The notes: a model not told the origin generated them from the letters alone. 46,000 nucleotides of DNA from Fibrobacter sp. (GCA_017503015.1 JAFVTX010000015.1:1-46000), one strand, 5' to 3'. Positions 25,242 through 34,817 are shown, numbered from the stretch's first letter. A program made the numbers and translations.

Positions 25242-26045
25242 ACGTGCAAGCATTTTTAGCGACGTCTTGAATTTAAACGCCATTCGAATCATTTTCCATC
25301 GCATTTTTCTATCGGAAACACAAAGGGCATTGCGCAAAATATCACGTGCGACTCTATCTCGAGATGACGCGTAAGTCACCATAAAATCGGGGTGCTTTTG
25401 CAGCATCAGATTCCAGGCCTGCAAATACCTTTCTGGTTTTTTTGAAATGGAATCATCTTGCAAAAGATAATCTACCAAGGCGTCATCCATACAGTAAATA
25501 GAAAAACTCTTTTGGATACGCACCAACATTTCAAATTCCTGGAATCTCGTCATTTCCGGATCAAACTTTTCCTGTTTAAACACAAGGCTTTTGCCGATTA
25601 GCGTTTGCGTTCCAATAGACATGGGCAGTTCATTTTTGGGCAGGAACCCGCTTTTAAAATAGTCCGACACAAGGCCCACTTTTTTACCGCTCACAACGCG
25701 ATTCATTCGGCAGAACAAGACATCGGCACCTTGCTTGGTTAAAGCCTCTAGTTGCAGTTCTAGCTTATTGCTATGCCACAAGTCGTCGCTATCGTGAAAA
25801 GCGATATAATCCCCGGTAGCCTCGTCTACGCCACGATTCCGAGCAACGCAGGCGCCGCTATTTTTTTGATAAACATAGCGAACCCTAGAGTCCTTGAATT
25901 TACCTACAACCTGTGCAGTGTCGTCCGTCGATCCGTCATCAACAACAATCAACTCTATATCAGAATAACTCTGATTCAGCACGCTTTCCATGGCCCGCTT
26001 TAAAAGTGGGGCTCGATTGTATGACGGGATGACAACAGAAATCAT
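25212..26045 (-). CDS. Family 2 glycosyltransferase
   Basis: This 277-residue GT-A enzyme shows the GT2 start SVVIPSYNRAPLLKRAMESV, then VVDDGSTDDTAQVV and the acceptor/metal block YIAFHDSDDLWHSNKLELQL. It is the last gene of the minus-strand glycan operon and overlaps the upstream SDR gene by 4 nt (ATGA). Its 3' end overlaps the convergent acyltransferase gene by 30 bp. Donor and acceptor sugars are unknown. Confidence 0.92.
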   Translation of the reverse strand: MISVVIPSYNRAPLLKRAMESVLNQSYSDIELIVVDDGSTDDTAQVVGKFKDSRVRYVYQKNSGACVARNRGVDEATGDYIAFHDSDDLWHSNKLELQLEALTKQGADVLFCRMNRVVSGKKVGLVSDYFKSGFLPKNELPMSIGTQTLIGKSLVFKQEKFDPEMTRFQEFEMLVRIQKSFSIYCMDDALVDYLLQDDSISKKPERYLQAWNLMLQKHPDFMVTYASSRDRVARDILRNALCVSDRKMRWKMIRMAFKFKTSLKMLARLLCWSYKLR

Positions 26046-27112
26046 TGCAGCGAACCACCTTTCATACTTTCAATCGTCCGTTTAAACATCTGAAACAAGT
26101 CAAAAGAGGGGTTCCAGCCCAATTGCTTCAATTTACGGACATCCAGATTTATCTTCATAACAGGGTTGTAGCCTAATTTTTCTGCATTTTCGGCGATATC
26201 AAAAACAACATGACTTTTTCCATTTGAAAAATTGTCACAAACAAACTGAGCCATATCTGCAATTGTTATTGCCGTTTCTCGGTTTGCCACATTATAGGCT
26301 TCGCCGACGACACCCTTCAAAAGGATTGCCAACATGGCAATCACTGCATCCGCCACATAACAATAACTACGCAGCGTTTCTCCCTTGGTTTTTAAAACAA
26401 TATCCTTACCCTCTATGGCACAACGAGCAAACTGGGCAAACACGCGTCCATCATTGTAGGCCACCCCCGTACCAAAAGTCTGCGTCAGTCGGGCAATTTT
26501 TACAGGGATTCCATATTCTGACGCGTAAGACGCGCACAAACATTCCGCCATCCGTTTCCCTTCGGAATAGCAACTACGGACTTTTAGCGGGTCAATATAT
26601 CCCGAATAGGATTCATCTATGTCAACAATTCCTTCCGAGGGCATTCCATAAACCTCTAGCGATGAAAGGTACAGGATACCTTTTAACTTCATTGACTTTA
26701 AACGAGATAGCAACTTATCGGTACCATACAATGCCGTATGAATTGTTTCTACAGGCACCGTCACAAACGCTTTTGAACTCGTCTCGCTTGCGGCATGAAT
26801 CACATAATCGATTTTTTCGGGTAACTGATAATCACCCGACATATCCCCGACCACCAAGCTGATTTTACCACATTGCAACAATTCGCCAAACATCGACTGT
26901 GCTTTTTCCCCATTACGAACCATCGCATAAATGTTAATTGACGAATCGTAAAGGCGATTTCTGCATGCCAAGGCCCTTACCAAATGGGAACCCAAAAGCC
27001 CTGTCGCTCCAGTCACAAGGATCGACGAGCCTTCTAGTTGTGACCAGGGAACCACCGGAGAATTTGCAACATATTCCAAATCCTCTTGCATCAAGGGATC
27101 CTTAGTTTCCAT
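26042..27112 (-). CDS. NAD-dependent epimerase/dehydratase (SDR) next to a TarI-like gene
   Basis: ATG at 27112 (METKDPLMQEDLEYVANSPV) is preferred; an earlier in-frame start lies inside the ispD-like gene. The 356-residue protein has ILVTGATGLLGSHLVRAL (about 32-49) and YSEGKRMAECLCAS with the catalytic Tyr and Lys. It resembles UDP-glucuronate decarboxylase or dTDP-glucose dehydratase-type SDRs. The pair with a TarI-like cytidylyltransferase suggests it works on a CDP-linked or related sugar, not established. Nine G residues lie just before its start codon. Confidence 0.85.
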   Translation of the reverse strand: METKDPLMQEDLEYVANSPVVPWSQLEGSSILVTGATGLLGSHLVRALACRNRLYDSSINIYAMVRNGEKAQSMFGELLQCGKISLVVGDMSGDYQLPEKIDYVIHAASETSSKAFVTVPVETIHTALYGTDKLLSRLKSMKLKGILYLSSLEVYGMPSEGIVDIDESYSGYIDPLKVRSCYSEGKRMAECLCASYASEYGIPVKIARLTQTFGTGVAYNDGRVFAQFARCAIEGKDIVLKTKGETLRSYCYVADAVIAMLAILLKGVVGEAYNVANRETAITIADMAQFVCDNFSNGKSHVVFDIAENAEKLGYNPVMKINLDVRKLKQLGWNPSFDLFQMFKRTIESMKGGSLQ

Positions 27113-27114
27113 TA

Positions 27115-27123
27115 CCCCCCCCC
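27115..27123 (-). repeat. Homopolymer of nine G before the SDR start
   Basis: On the minus strand the ispD-like stop TAG runs into G9, then TA and the SDR ATG at 27112. The tract occupies the ribosome-binding position. Slippage would change spacing to the start without altering the ispD-like protein. Confidence 0.75.
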
Positions 27124-27851
27124 TACAAGCCAAAGACCTGCGAATTCTGCTGCGCTTCGTATATGGCCTTGAACAAGAAGAAGTCCATTGGCGTAGTAAT
27201 CTTTATATTCTCAGAAGGGCCCTCGACCATTTGCAAAGAAAATCCATAATGTTTCATCAAGCAGGCCGAATCAATCATATTTAATATGTTTTCTGAACGG
27301 GCACGAACATGGGCACTCAACAAATCATCCAACAGAAAACTTTGCGGGGCACGTGCAAAATGGCAGCGGTCGCGATTATAGATTTCTTGGACCTCAAATT
27401 GCTCATTAGATGTAATTAAGGTTTCTATCGCGGGTGCAACCGTTATGGCAGAGCCATAGCGGTCAACACACTCTATATTATCAGAAATAACCTTCTCCGA
27501 TATCAACGGGCGCACCCCGTCATGAACCAAAACAACGCTCCCCGGTTCAGTTTCGCCGCTTTCATGAATGGCCTTAAGGCCATTGTATATCGATTCCTGG
27601 CCGGTTGATCCTCCCGGCACAATCCAGCGAACCTTCTTAATCGAAAAACGCGCCAGCAGGTCCTTTAGATAATCAATCCAAGATTCCAAACAAACAACGC
27701 AAATAGCATCTATTTTCGGATGATTTTCAAAATGCATCAACGTGTGAATGATAATAGCCCGACCATCCAGTTCCAAAAACTGCTTTGGACGAGCCTTGTT
27801 GTTCATTCGCGTTCCCGTTCCGCCAGCAAATATCAATGCAATATTTTTCAT
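27123..27851 (-). CDS. IspD/TarI-like CTP cytidylyltransferase
   Basis: This 242-residue protein has the IspD-family motifs FAGGTGTRMNN (8-18), RPKQFLEL (21-28), VLVHDGVRPLIS (about 101-112) and the C-terminal PSENIKITTPMDF. AGAGG is 6 nt before the ATG. IspD (MEP isoprenoid pathway) and TarI (CDP-ribitol synthesis) share these motifs. In this glycan operon, next to a TagF-like transferase and an SDR, a TarI-type role making a CDP-alditol is the likelier one; a housekeeping IspD role cannot be excluded without the rest of the genome. Confidence 0.8.
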   Translation of the reverse strand: MKNIALIFAGGTGTRMNNKARPKQFLELDGRAIIIHTLMHFENHPKIDAICVVCLESWIDYLKDLLARFSIKKVRWIVPGGSTGQESIYNGLKAIHESGETEPGSVVLVHDGVRPLISEKVISDNIECVDRYGSAITVAPAIETLITSNEQFEVQEIYNRDRCHFARAPQSFLLDDLLSAHVRARSENILNMIDSACLMKHYGFSLQMVEGPSENIKITTPMDFFLFKAIYEAQQNSQVFGL

Positions 27852-27859
27852 ATCAACCT

Positions 27860-29050
27860 CTACGGTTCAATATAGCATTTATGGCAAATCGCCCGAAATA
27901 TGTTTTCGCTATAACAAGTGCCCGAAATGGACTTGTCTTCGAAAAGGTCGTTCAACAGGTTCGTCGCCGTCATGTTTCCTGTTTCAAGAAAAGCGATAAG
28001 ATCATCCACCGTCTTTGCCCGTTCTTTTACGACACGACCATATGCATCGTTCAGCGAGGAATACGACAGGTAGTCCTCTTCGTCGGGCACAAAGAACACA
28101 ATTGGCCGGTTTAGCAGGGCATAATCAACACAACAGCTGGAATAATCCGTCACAAGACAGTCGGCAGCCATAAGCAAATGCTGGACCGATTTTACGTTTT
28201 TATCACTAAGTACCCGGAAATGCGGATTGGAGGAGTCTATCTTGAACGAAGAGAGCGGGTGAAGTTTTACCAAGAAGAGAATGTTATGAGCCACCAAGAA
28301 ATCATTGAATTTCTGGCTAGCCACCAATTCTTCAAGAATATCCTTGACCATATCACGGCGGATATTTGGACTCACACGGTACGTCGGCATGTAAAGGACC
28401 ACTTTAGAAAACGCGGCGACATCAACATCCGACAGCAAATCCTGCTTTTGCATATCCGAAAAGAACAGGTCGTTGCGCGGCTGTCCTGTAATGACAATGC
28501 TGTCTCGCTTGACACCAAACTGTTCCATGGAACGTTCTGCGGTATATTCCGACGTTGCCAGAGAATAGTCTCTGTAGACCCAGTTGAAAAAACAATCCAG
28601 CGTCTTTTTCAGTTTGAGTTTTTTGCCATGATAATTTTCATTGTAGATTTTTTTGAATCCGCCTACACCATGCCACAAAGAAACAATTTTGGCACCACCC
28701 ACCAAGGGGAGTAAGCCAAAATCATCAAGTCCGTTTGTCATTATGGCGACACCACAACGTAAAGACGTCCACACCCCTTTTAGCGATGTGCTCACGCAGG
28801 CTTCGTAACCCAACTCACGAACCTTCTGCGCAACGGATTTTTTTCGAGTCAGCCAGACGCACCTGATTCCAGGGTAATGCTTATTGACATATTCAAATAG
28901 AAATTTGGAATTGTCGTCATACTTCATTCCTTTCCAGCACCCGAAAACCCACAGTTTCCTGTCACGGATAGAAAGAACCTTCAAGACATGAAAAACAAGT
29001 GCCGCAAGGGGCAACGAAATTTTTCGCCATTCCAATACTTTTTTCAACAT
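27860..29050 (-). CDS. CDP-glycerol glycerophosphotransferase family protein, second copy
   Basis: This 396-residue protein has LWVFGCWKGMKYDDNSKFLF near the N-terminus, VSLWHGVGGFKKI with the conserved His, VLYMPTYRVSPN, and LVTDYSSCCVDYALLNRPIV. These are the core motifs of the TagF/TarL/CapsuleSynth-type transferases that move polyol phosphate from CDP donors. It is followed 8 nt later by the IspD/TarI-like gene, which would supply the donor. Presence in a Gram-negative-type genome suggests a phosphodiester-modified glycan. Confidence 0.88.
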   Translation of the reverse strand: MLKKVLEWRKISLPLAALVFHVLKVLSIRDRKLWVFGCWKGMKYDDNSKFLFEYVNKHYPGIRCVWLTRKKSVAQKVRELGYEACVSTSLKGVWTSLRCGVAIMTNGLDDFGLLPLVGGAKIVSLWHGVGGFKKIYNENYHGKKLKLKKTLDCFFNWVYRDYSLATSEYTAERSMEQFGVKRDSIVITGQPRNDLFFSDMQKQDLLSDVDVAAFSKVVLYMPTYRVSPNIRRDMVKDILEELVASQKFNDFLVAHNILFLVKLHPLSSFKIDSSNPHFRVLSDKNVKSVQHLLMAADCLVTDYSSCCVDYALLNRPIVFFVPDEEDYLSYSSLNDAYGRVVKERAKTVDDLIAFLETGNMTATNLLNDLFEDKSISGTCYSENIFRAICHKCYIEP

Positions 29051-29057
29051 TTCACTT

Positions 29058-29894
29058 TCAGCGGCTGAAATTTATTCTCTTTACCCGTTTGTTGTTCTTT
29101 ATTTTGGCGCTATGCTTGGAATACAGGACCAGCAGCCAAACAGGCATCAACAAATAAATCCACTTTTTTAGAGTGCCGTAGGAGAAAATTTCTTTCCGAC
29201 AGAACCGTTTCCAGAAATACGCCCCAACAACGTTCTCCAAGACCGGATTTTCAGAGCCGGCGTCGCGCCAACTTCCAAGACCGTTGTGAACACAAACATT
29301 ATTTCCATCGAAGGTGTTGATGGTAAAATAAGAGTCCGGATAAATAGTCATATCGGAAAAGTTCAAGGGCCTGCCATCAAACTTGACCAATTCCCCCTTG
29401 TATCGGTACATCTCCATAAAAACTTTCGTTATTATACAAGGCATTGCATTCATGTCGCAACTGCCGTCAGGTAAAATAAAATGCCGATCCTTGTAGTACT
29501 CAAGACACTTCTGAATAAAGGGATGATGCGGTTTGGCGCCAATGACATGCGCCGCCACCTGGTCAGTAAACTCCGTCCCAACAAAAAGTTGGTTGTCCAG
29601 GAACCTGTCAAAATTCCCATAGACAGTCACGTCGGCATCCAGATAAATTCCGCCATACTTCTCAAGAACCCATAAGCGAAAATAATCCGTAACAAAAGCC
29701 CATTTCTGCTTGGAGTACGCTTCCCTGGCGTATAAAAAGTCGTTAAAGGGGAAATTATCCTTGTTCCATTCGACTATCTCATAGCCCTCCAGGCATTCGC
29801 GCCAAGACTGAATACACCTCTCCACCCGTTCGTCCTTCTTGTCAGACAACCAGAGATAATGAATCTTCTTCTGAATAGCCACTATATGCTCCAC
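29058..29894 (-). CDS. GT32-type glycosyltransferase with DXD motif
   Basis: This 278-residue protein has the OCH1/GT32 pattern: IPKKIHYLWL-like start (AIQKKIHYLWLSDKKDERV), CIQSWRECLEGYEIVEWN, FVTDYFRLWVLEKYGGIYLD with the DAD metal-binding motif, then VTVYGNFDRF. It adds a sugar using a nucleotide-sugar donor. It overlaps the preceding glycosyltransferase gene by 13 nt. A basic C-terminus (KNNKRVKRINFSR) may attach it to the membrane. Confidence 0.9.
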   Translation of the reverse strand: MEHIVAIQKKIHYLWLSDKKDERVERCIQSWRECLEGYEIVEWNKDNFPFNDFLYAREAYSKQKWAFVTDYFRLWVLEKYGGIYLDADVTVYGNFDRFLDNQLFVGTEFTDQVAAHVIGAKPHHPFIQKCLEYYKDRHFILPDGSCDMNAMPCIITKVFMEMYRYKGELVKFDGRPLNFSDMTIYPDSYFTINTFDGNNVCVHNGLGSWRDAGSENPVLENVVGAYFWKRFCRKEIFSYGTLKKWIYLLMPVWLLVLYSKHSAKIKNNKRVKRINFSR

Positions 29895-30799
29895 AAACGT
29901 TTGAAATGTTTACGGGTAGACCTAAAAATATAGGGAGAAAACCACTGCACAGCAATCATCAACTTCAAAAAAAATGGCAAAATGCGGGAAATGTTCTTTT
30001 TCGTGTAATAAACTTTTGATATTTCGGACTGAATCATCGAAAAGGAACCATAGCGGGCAACGTCGTCTTGCCTGCCACGACCACCGCGTATCAAGTGAAC
30101 AACGCTAGGTCCATCGATTATGGCGCGTTTCAACCCCTTTTTTGCCATACGCCACTGCAAATCTGTTTCTTCGTAATACAAGAAGAAATTTTCGTCAAAA
30201 CGTGCGTCCGGAGTGTTCCTTACAAACAGGTCCGCTCCGACAACATAGTCAACATTTCCCACAACCCGCTCGTAATGGGGTATCGGCCGGAGTTTCGAGA
30301 AGTCCAGGCGCAATAATTTCATTATGTTCTTCACATAGAAGGCAGCCACGTGATGCAGGCCCGCCATAAAGATTTTGCGCCCCTGCGGGAACCTATTGTA
30401 CGACTCCGTCCATTGCCCCTCGGCATCAATAAGATTACACCCTAACGCCCCAAGGTTCTCTGACTCGTGGTCCTTCCAGAAATCCAAAAAACATTTAATG
30501 GCGTTGTTCTTCAAAAGTGTATCGCTATTCAAGTAAAAAACAAATTCCCCACGGGCAACATCCAATCCGCGATTATTCGCCGTCCCAAACCCAAGATTAG
30601 CGCGATTTTCCACCAGAACAGCCTGCGGAAACTCACGCTTCACCATTTCCACAGAGCCATCCGCGGAACCATTGTCAGAAACAATCACCTCAAATGAAAC
30701 GCCCTCGGTCTGTTCGTAAACCGAATGCAGGCAATCGCGCAACAAATCACAAGTGTTAAAACTGACTACAATGACAGAAGCATCTATGGAGGGGTTCAT
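29882..30799 (-). CDS. Family 2 glycosyltransferase (rhamnosyltransferase-like)
   Basis: This 305-residue protein shows ASVIVVSFNTCDLLRDCLHS, VSDNGSADGSVEMVK, ENRANLGFGTANNRGLDVAR and FVFYLNSDTLL, the pattern of WbbL/WcaE-like GT2 enzymes. The C-terminal YYEETDLQWRMAKKG block is also typical. It overlaps the Wzy gene by 4 nt and the next gene by 13 nt, so all are co-translated. The sugar is unknown. Confidence 0.92.
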   Translation of the reverse strand: MNPSIDASVIVVSFNTCDLLRDCLHSVYEQTEGVSFEVIVSDNGSADGSVEMVKREFPQAVLVENRANLGFGTANNRGLDVARGEFVFYLNSDTLLKNNAIKCFLDFWKDHESENLGALGCNLIDAEGQWTESYNRFPQGRKIFMAGLHHVAAFYVKNIMKLLRLDFSKLRPIPHYERVVGNVDYVVGADLFVRNTPDARFDENFFLYYEETDLQWRMAKKGLKRAIIDGPSVVHLIRGGRGRQDDVARYGSFSMIQSEISKVYYTKKNISRILPFFLKLMIAVQWFSPYIFRSTRKHFKRLWSI

Positions 30800-32100
30800 T
30801 TGCCGGCCCCCTTTGCTGTAGAATCTTCGTCCTGATCATCACTCTCAACAGCAGGGCGTTTATACTCTTCCTCCAGCGTTTCCCGACGTTCAAACTTGTT
30901 TATAATATGCCCTATACAGAACCAATAAAGGAAGGGTTGCAGGGTTCCCAATTCCCAAACTGCCGCACCAATCATGGCAACAAAGCAAAAGCACAATGTA
31001 CAAACTTCGAAAAACGCATATTTGAAAATCTTAGCCCCACAAAACAGCGCATAAAAGCACACCCCGAGCAATGACGCAAAACCAAACATACCTAATTCAG
31101 CGGGAACGCGCACGTAGTCACTATCGGGGATTCCCTGATAGCCCATCTCAATCGCCCCGTGGCTATAGCACCCCAATCCAGAACCCAAAAGCGACAGTTT
31201 TTCAATAAATTTATCAAAAAGGGAGATTCTATCGCCAACAAGGTTCCCTTCATAGTTCAGGCTCCTATTCAACACGTACTCAACAAAATCCACGCTCATA
31301 TAGTTCATCACAACAAAAACAATGCCTACGCAAAAAACAATCGCCGAACCCCACAGGATATACAATAGTTTTACAGAAGGCAAGCGCTTGATTGTTGCAT
31401 AAACGGTCAATGCCAAAAAGAACGCTAAACAGAAAGCAATCGAAACACGTTGCTGGGCAAAGAACAAGCAGAAAAAACTAAGTGCAAAACAAGCCAAATC
31501 CAATTTATTGTAGTAATTGTCAACGACTATCTTTTTTGATGAATACATAAACAAGAACAGTGAGGAATAGCCCATAAAATAGGAATGAGGCCAAAAGGAC
31601 GAAAACCTGGTCAACTCATACAAAACATGCCCTGAAAGTGTACTTATGTCAGAATTAAAGTCATTCCAAATGACCGACGCCTTATAAGCCACATAAAATC
31701 CAGGCTGGAAGAAATAGAAATACACCCCGCAAAGCATGGCAAAAAAGAGCGGAGCCCTAAAATTCTCGAAAAAGTCGTCTGACTTGAATTTTTCCGAGCG
31801 CGCCATGTAGTAAAAGAGTATCGGTATAATTTGCGACCGGACACCAAGATAGTAAAGACGCAAGGGATAGGTGTTTTCAACAAAGAAATAGGAACTAAGG
31901 CTGTATAGCAATAAAAGAAATACCAAAAGGTCTATCTTTTCCCATTTTATCGAGGAAAGGCACAGTGCCGTAACCAAAATGACTAAAACAATGAGTAATG
32001 AGGAAACGTCCCTAGCACCAAAAACAAGGCTTGCAGCTATAAGAACTAACAGCCAGTAATAATTTTTGATTACCTTAACTAGAAAGTTTTCCAAAAGCAC
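30796..32100 (-). CDS. Wzy-like O-antigen/capsule polymerase
   Basis: Start is GTG at 32100, with AAGGA just upstream. The 434-residue protein has about 10-11 hydrophobic helices with a larger loop near residues 275-325 (YVLNRSLNYEGNLVGDRISL, GSGLGCYSHG), as in Wzy and O-antigen ligase-type proteins. It would join repeat units in the periplasm. It is the first gene of the minus-strand operon. The C-terminus is a charged tail. Such polymerases are poorly conserved, so the call rests on topology and context. Confidence 0.8.
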   Translation of the reverse strand: MLLENFLVKVIKNYYWLLVLIAASLVFGARDVSSLLIVLVILVTALCLSSIKWEKIDLLVFLLLLYSLSSYFFVENTYPLRLYYLGVRSQIIPILFYYMARSEKFKSDDFFENFRAPLFFAMLCGVYFYFFQPGFYVAYKASVIWNDFNSDISTLSGHVLYELTRFSSFWPHSYFMGYSSLFLFMYSSKKIVVDNYYNKLDLACFALSFFCLFFAQQRVSIAFCLAFFLALTVYATIKRLPSVKLLYILWGSAIVFCVGIVFVVMNYMSVDFVEYVLNRSLNYEGNLVGDRISLFDKFIEKLSLLGSGLGCYSHGAIEMGYQGIPDSDYVRVPAELGMFGFASLLGVCFYALFCGAKIFKYAFFEVCTLCFCFVAMIGAAVWELGTLQPFLYWFCIGHIINKFERRETLEEEYKRPAVESDDQDEDSTAKGAGK

Positions 32101-32277
32101 TATTCCTTAAAAAGACACTCTCTTCACTTCCACCCACAAAACAACCGCAATAGCCAGTCGGGCCACAACAAAAATCACCTGTATTTAACCGAGTTCCTCC
32201 TTTCGTATAATTTAGAAAAAACTCCATTTACAAACAATCCGGATCTTTTTTAAATTAGTGTCATAACGATATAAAAC

Positions 32278-33324
32278 ATGCTTGCGCAAAAAGAAAAATC
32301 ATCATCGCTGGTACTTTCTTTTGAAAAGAACGGCTACGACCCTTTTATCGATTTTTTAAAAGGCGTTTGTATCGTTTTAGTCGTTATAACACACTGCCTT
32401 CCTTCGGTAGTAGAAAAATACACCCTGTTCCATTTATGGGGAAGAACCGCTGTCCCCATTTTTTTGATAATCCAGGTTTTCCACGCTTATAAACATGGCC
32501 TTATTTTCCGATTGCCCAAGATAACAAAGTTGTGGAACAGAATTGCCAGGCCATTCATTATCACTCAGTTGGCCATTGCCGTTTTTTTATTTCTGTTCAG
32601 CAAAAACATATCCGTTTCCATATACCTCAACAGGATCCTGGACAAAGGGTACGGACCGGGAGAATATTATCCGTGGATTTATTTACAGTTCGCACTAATT
32701 CTGCCGCTATTGTCCCCAGTAATCAAAAAATTGGGAAAACCGTGGAAAGTCGCACTTTTTTTTATCCTTGTATCACAACTGTTTGAATTCCTTTGTTGTC
32801 TCATCAATCCGCAGGAATGGCCCTTCTACAGTCGTTCCTTCTTCCGATATTTCTTTTTGATCTATCTGGGCTATATTGCAGCAGCCACGGGATTTTCTAT
32901 CAATAGGAAGACATTCCTTTTATCCTTGCTTAGTTTGGCCGCTACAATCTTTTTCGTCTTTTTCAATTATAACCTAGAGCCATTCTTCTTTAAAAACTAC
33001 CAATGGCATTATTGTCACTGGCCCTGCTATTTCTATATAGCCTACCTATTCATCTTTATTTTGAACAAATTTTACACCATTGCGAAGACGCATTATCTAA
33101 GCAAATTCATTATCAGGGCAGGCAAGTACTCCTACGAGATTTTTTTGTTCCAGATGTTCTATTTTATAATCTGCGGGTCCCACTTAAAAAAAATCATCGG
33201 TTCCATAACAAACCTCAACATCGCCAGCGGAATCCTTTTCATTTTGATTTCCATCCTTTCATGCGTCTTGATTCCCCTAGCATTCGAGGCCATAAAAGAA
33301 AGGAACTCGCAAAAAAACAAATAA
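32278..33324 (+). CDS. Acyltransferase-3 family membrane protein, second copy
   Basis: This 348-residue protein starts YDPFIDFLKGVCIVLVVITH after a 20-residue polar leader, with the conserved catalytic-type His of the family in helix 1. About ten helices follow. It probably adds an acyl group to the surface glycan. It is transcribed divergently from the Wzy operon across a 177-bp AT-rich gap (32101-32277) that must hold both promoters. No ribosome site is evident before its ATG. A strong terminator follows. Confidence 0.82.
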   Translation: MLAQKEKSSSLVLSFEKNGYDPFIDFLKGVCIVLVVITHCLPSVVEKYTLFHLWGRTAVPIFLIIQVFHAYKHGLIFRLPKITKLWNRIARPFIITQLAIAVFLFLFSKNISVSIYLNRILDKGYGPGEYYPWIYLQFALILPLLSPVIKKLGKPWKVALFFILVSQLFEFLCCLINPQEWPFYSRSFFRYFFLIYLGYIAAATGFSINRKTFLLSLLSLAATIFFVFFNYNLEPFFFKNYQWHYCHWPCYFYIAYLFIFILNKFYTIAKTHYLSKFIIRAGKYSYEIFLFQMFYFIICGSHLKKIIGSITNLNIASGILFILISILSCVLIPLAFEAIKERNSQKNK

Positions 33325-33330
33325 ATGCAC

Positions 33331-33359
33331 AAAGCGCTTCTCCCAAGAGAAGCGCTTTT
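33331..33359. terminator. Bidirectional intrinsic terminator
   Basis: A perfect 12-bp stem AAAGCGCTTCTC / GAGAAGCGCTTT with a CCAA loop between convergent genes (acyltransferase on plus, ugd on minus). The A- and T-runs on each side allow function on both strands. Confidence 0.88.
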
Positions 33360-33380
33360 ATTATGCATTACAGATAAAGA

Positions 33381-34751
33381 TTACTCCGCCTTCCCCTTAC
33401 CAATGCTGGACACCTCGAAACCAATCTTACGGAGAGCGTCAGCATCCAAGATGTTACGACCATCGAACACAAAAGCAGGCTTGGCCATAGAACTGTAGAT
33501 ACGTTTCCAGTCCAGTTCGGCAAAACATTTCCATTCGGTGCAGACCACCACCGCATGAGCGCCTTCGGCAGCCTTGTAGGGGTCTTCTTCGAATGTCACC
33601 TGGTCAAGCACGTCCTTCAGGTCGCGCTTGGCGTCGGGAATGGCCTTGGGGTCGGTCACCACCGGCACCGCATGTTCATTGAGCAGGTCCCGAACCACCA
33701 GGTTCGCCGGGCTTTCGCGGGTGTCACCGGTATTGGCCTTGAAGGCGAAACCGAACACTGCAATCTTCTTGCCCGCGATGGTATTGAACATGGTCTCCAG
33801 CATACGGTCCACCACGCGGTGGGTCTGCCATTCGTTAATCTTAACCACGGATTCCCAGTAGGCGGCCACCTCAGGGAGACCATAATAGCCGCAAAGGTAC
33901 ACTAGGTTCAATATATCCTTCTTGAAGCAACTGCCGCCAAAACCGATAGAGGCCTTGAGAAACTTGGGGCCTATGCGGGTGTCCTTGCCCATCACAAAAG
34001 CCACCTCGTCCACATCGGCACCGGTCTTTTCGCAAAGGGCGCTGATGGAGTTGATGGAACTGATACGCTGAGCCAAGAAGGCGTTGGCGGTAAGCTTGGT
34101 CAGTTCGGAACTCCAGAGGTTGGTGGTGAGGATTCGGTCACGGGGAACCCAGTGGGCATACACGTCTACCAGTTTCTGGCAGGCGGCAAGTCCCGATTCC
34201 GTCTGGTGGGACCCGATAAGCACACGGTCCGGTTCAAACAGGTCCTTGATGGCGGTTCCTTCGGCCAGGAACTCGGGGTTCGACAGAACCTCAAAGTGCA
34301 GGCCCTTGTCGTTGCTGTTCAAAATTCGTTCCATAGCGGCAGCAGTACGAACCGGCAGGGTGGACTTTTCCACGATAATCTTGCCTTCGTCGGCAATTTC
34401 CAAAATGTTGCGGGCGGTCTTTTCCCAGTACTGCAGGTCAGATGCCTTTCCGGCGCCATGACCAAATGTCTTTGTGGGAGTGTTCACAGACACGAAGATA
34501 ATGTCCGCTTCCTTGATAGCTGCGGGAATGTCGGTGCTAAAGAAGAGATTGCGGCCACGGGCACGCTTTACCACGTCGTCCAGGCCGGGTTCAAAAATCG
34601 GGAGGTTTTCGCTATTCCAGGCATCGATACGAGCCTGGTTGATATCCACCACGGTCACCTTCACATCGGGGCACTTGTCGGCGATAACGGTCATGGTGGG
34701 GCCACCGACGTAGCCCGCACCAATACAAAGAATCTTGGTATTGAAACTCAT
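33381..34751 (-). CDS. ugd: UDP-glucose 6-dehydrogenase
   Basis: This 456-residue protein oxidises UDP-glucose to UDP-glucuronate, a precursor of acidic glycans. The N-terminal Rossmann domain begins [30 protein letters not shown] and [17 protein letters not shown] follow, and the catalytic Cys lies in [20 protein letters not shown]. The C-terminal NAD domain has [17 protein letters not shown]. It resembles the longer, animal-like class of UGDH. It is transcribed toward the polysaccharide locus and probably supplies it. Confidence 0.96.
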   Translation of the reverse strand: MSFNTKILCIGAGYVGGPTMTVIADKCPDVKVTVVDINQARIDAWNSENLPIFEPGLDDVVKRARGRNLFFSTDIPAAIKEADIIFVSVNTPTKTFGHGAGKASDLQYWEKTARNILEIADEGKIIVEKSTLPVRTAAAMERILNSNDKGLHFEVLSNPEFLAEGTAIKDLFEPDRVLIGSHQTESGLAACQKLVDVYAHWVPRDRILTTNLWSSELTKLTANAFLAQRISSINSISALCEKTGADVDEVAFVMGKDTRIGPKFLKASIGFGGSCFKKDILNLVYLCGYYGLPEVAAYWESVVKINEWQTHRVVDRMLETMFNTIAGKKIAVFGFAFKANTGDTRESPANLVVRDLLNEHAVPVVTDPKAIPDAKRDLKDVLDQVTFEEDPYKAAEGAHAVVVCTEWKCFAELDWKRIYSSMAKPAFVFDGRNILDADALRKIGFEVSSIGKGKAE

Positions 34752-34780
34752 AGTACCAAGAATTTAGCAAAAAAGATAAG

Positions 34781-34807
34781 GAGATGCCCGGTCAAGCCGG
34801 GCATGAC
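34781..34807. repeat. Dispersed palindromic repeat, copy 4
   Basis: GAGATGCCCGGT-CAA-GCCGGGCAT followed by GACA, between ugd and the CotH/lamin-tail gene. The arms differ from the other copies by compensating changes, so the pairing is kept. Confidence 0.75.
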
Positions 34808-34817
34808 ACCCTTACTA

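Noticed and set aside
27123-27851. Assigning this gene simply as housekeeping ispD
   Set aside because: The motifs fit both IspD and TarI. The operon context favours a CDP-alditol role, so no gene symbol was given.
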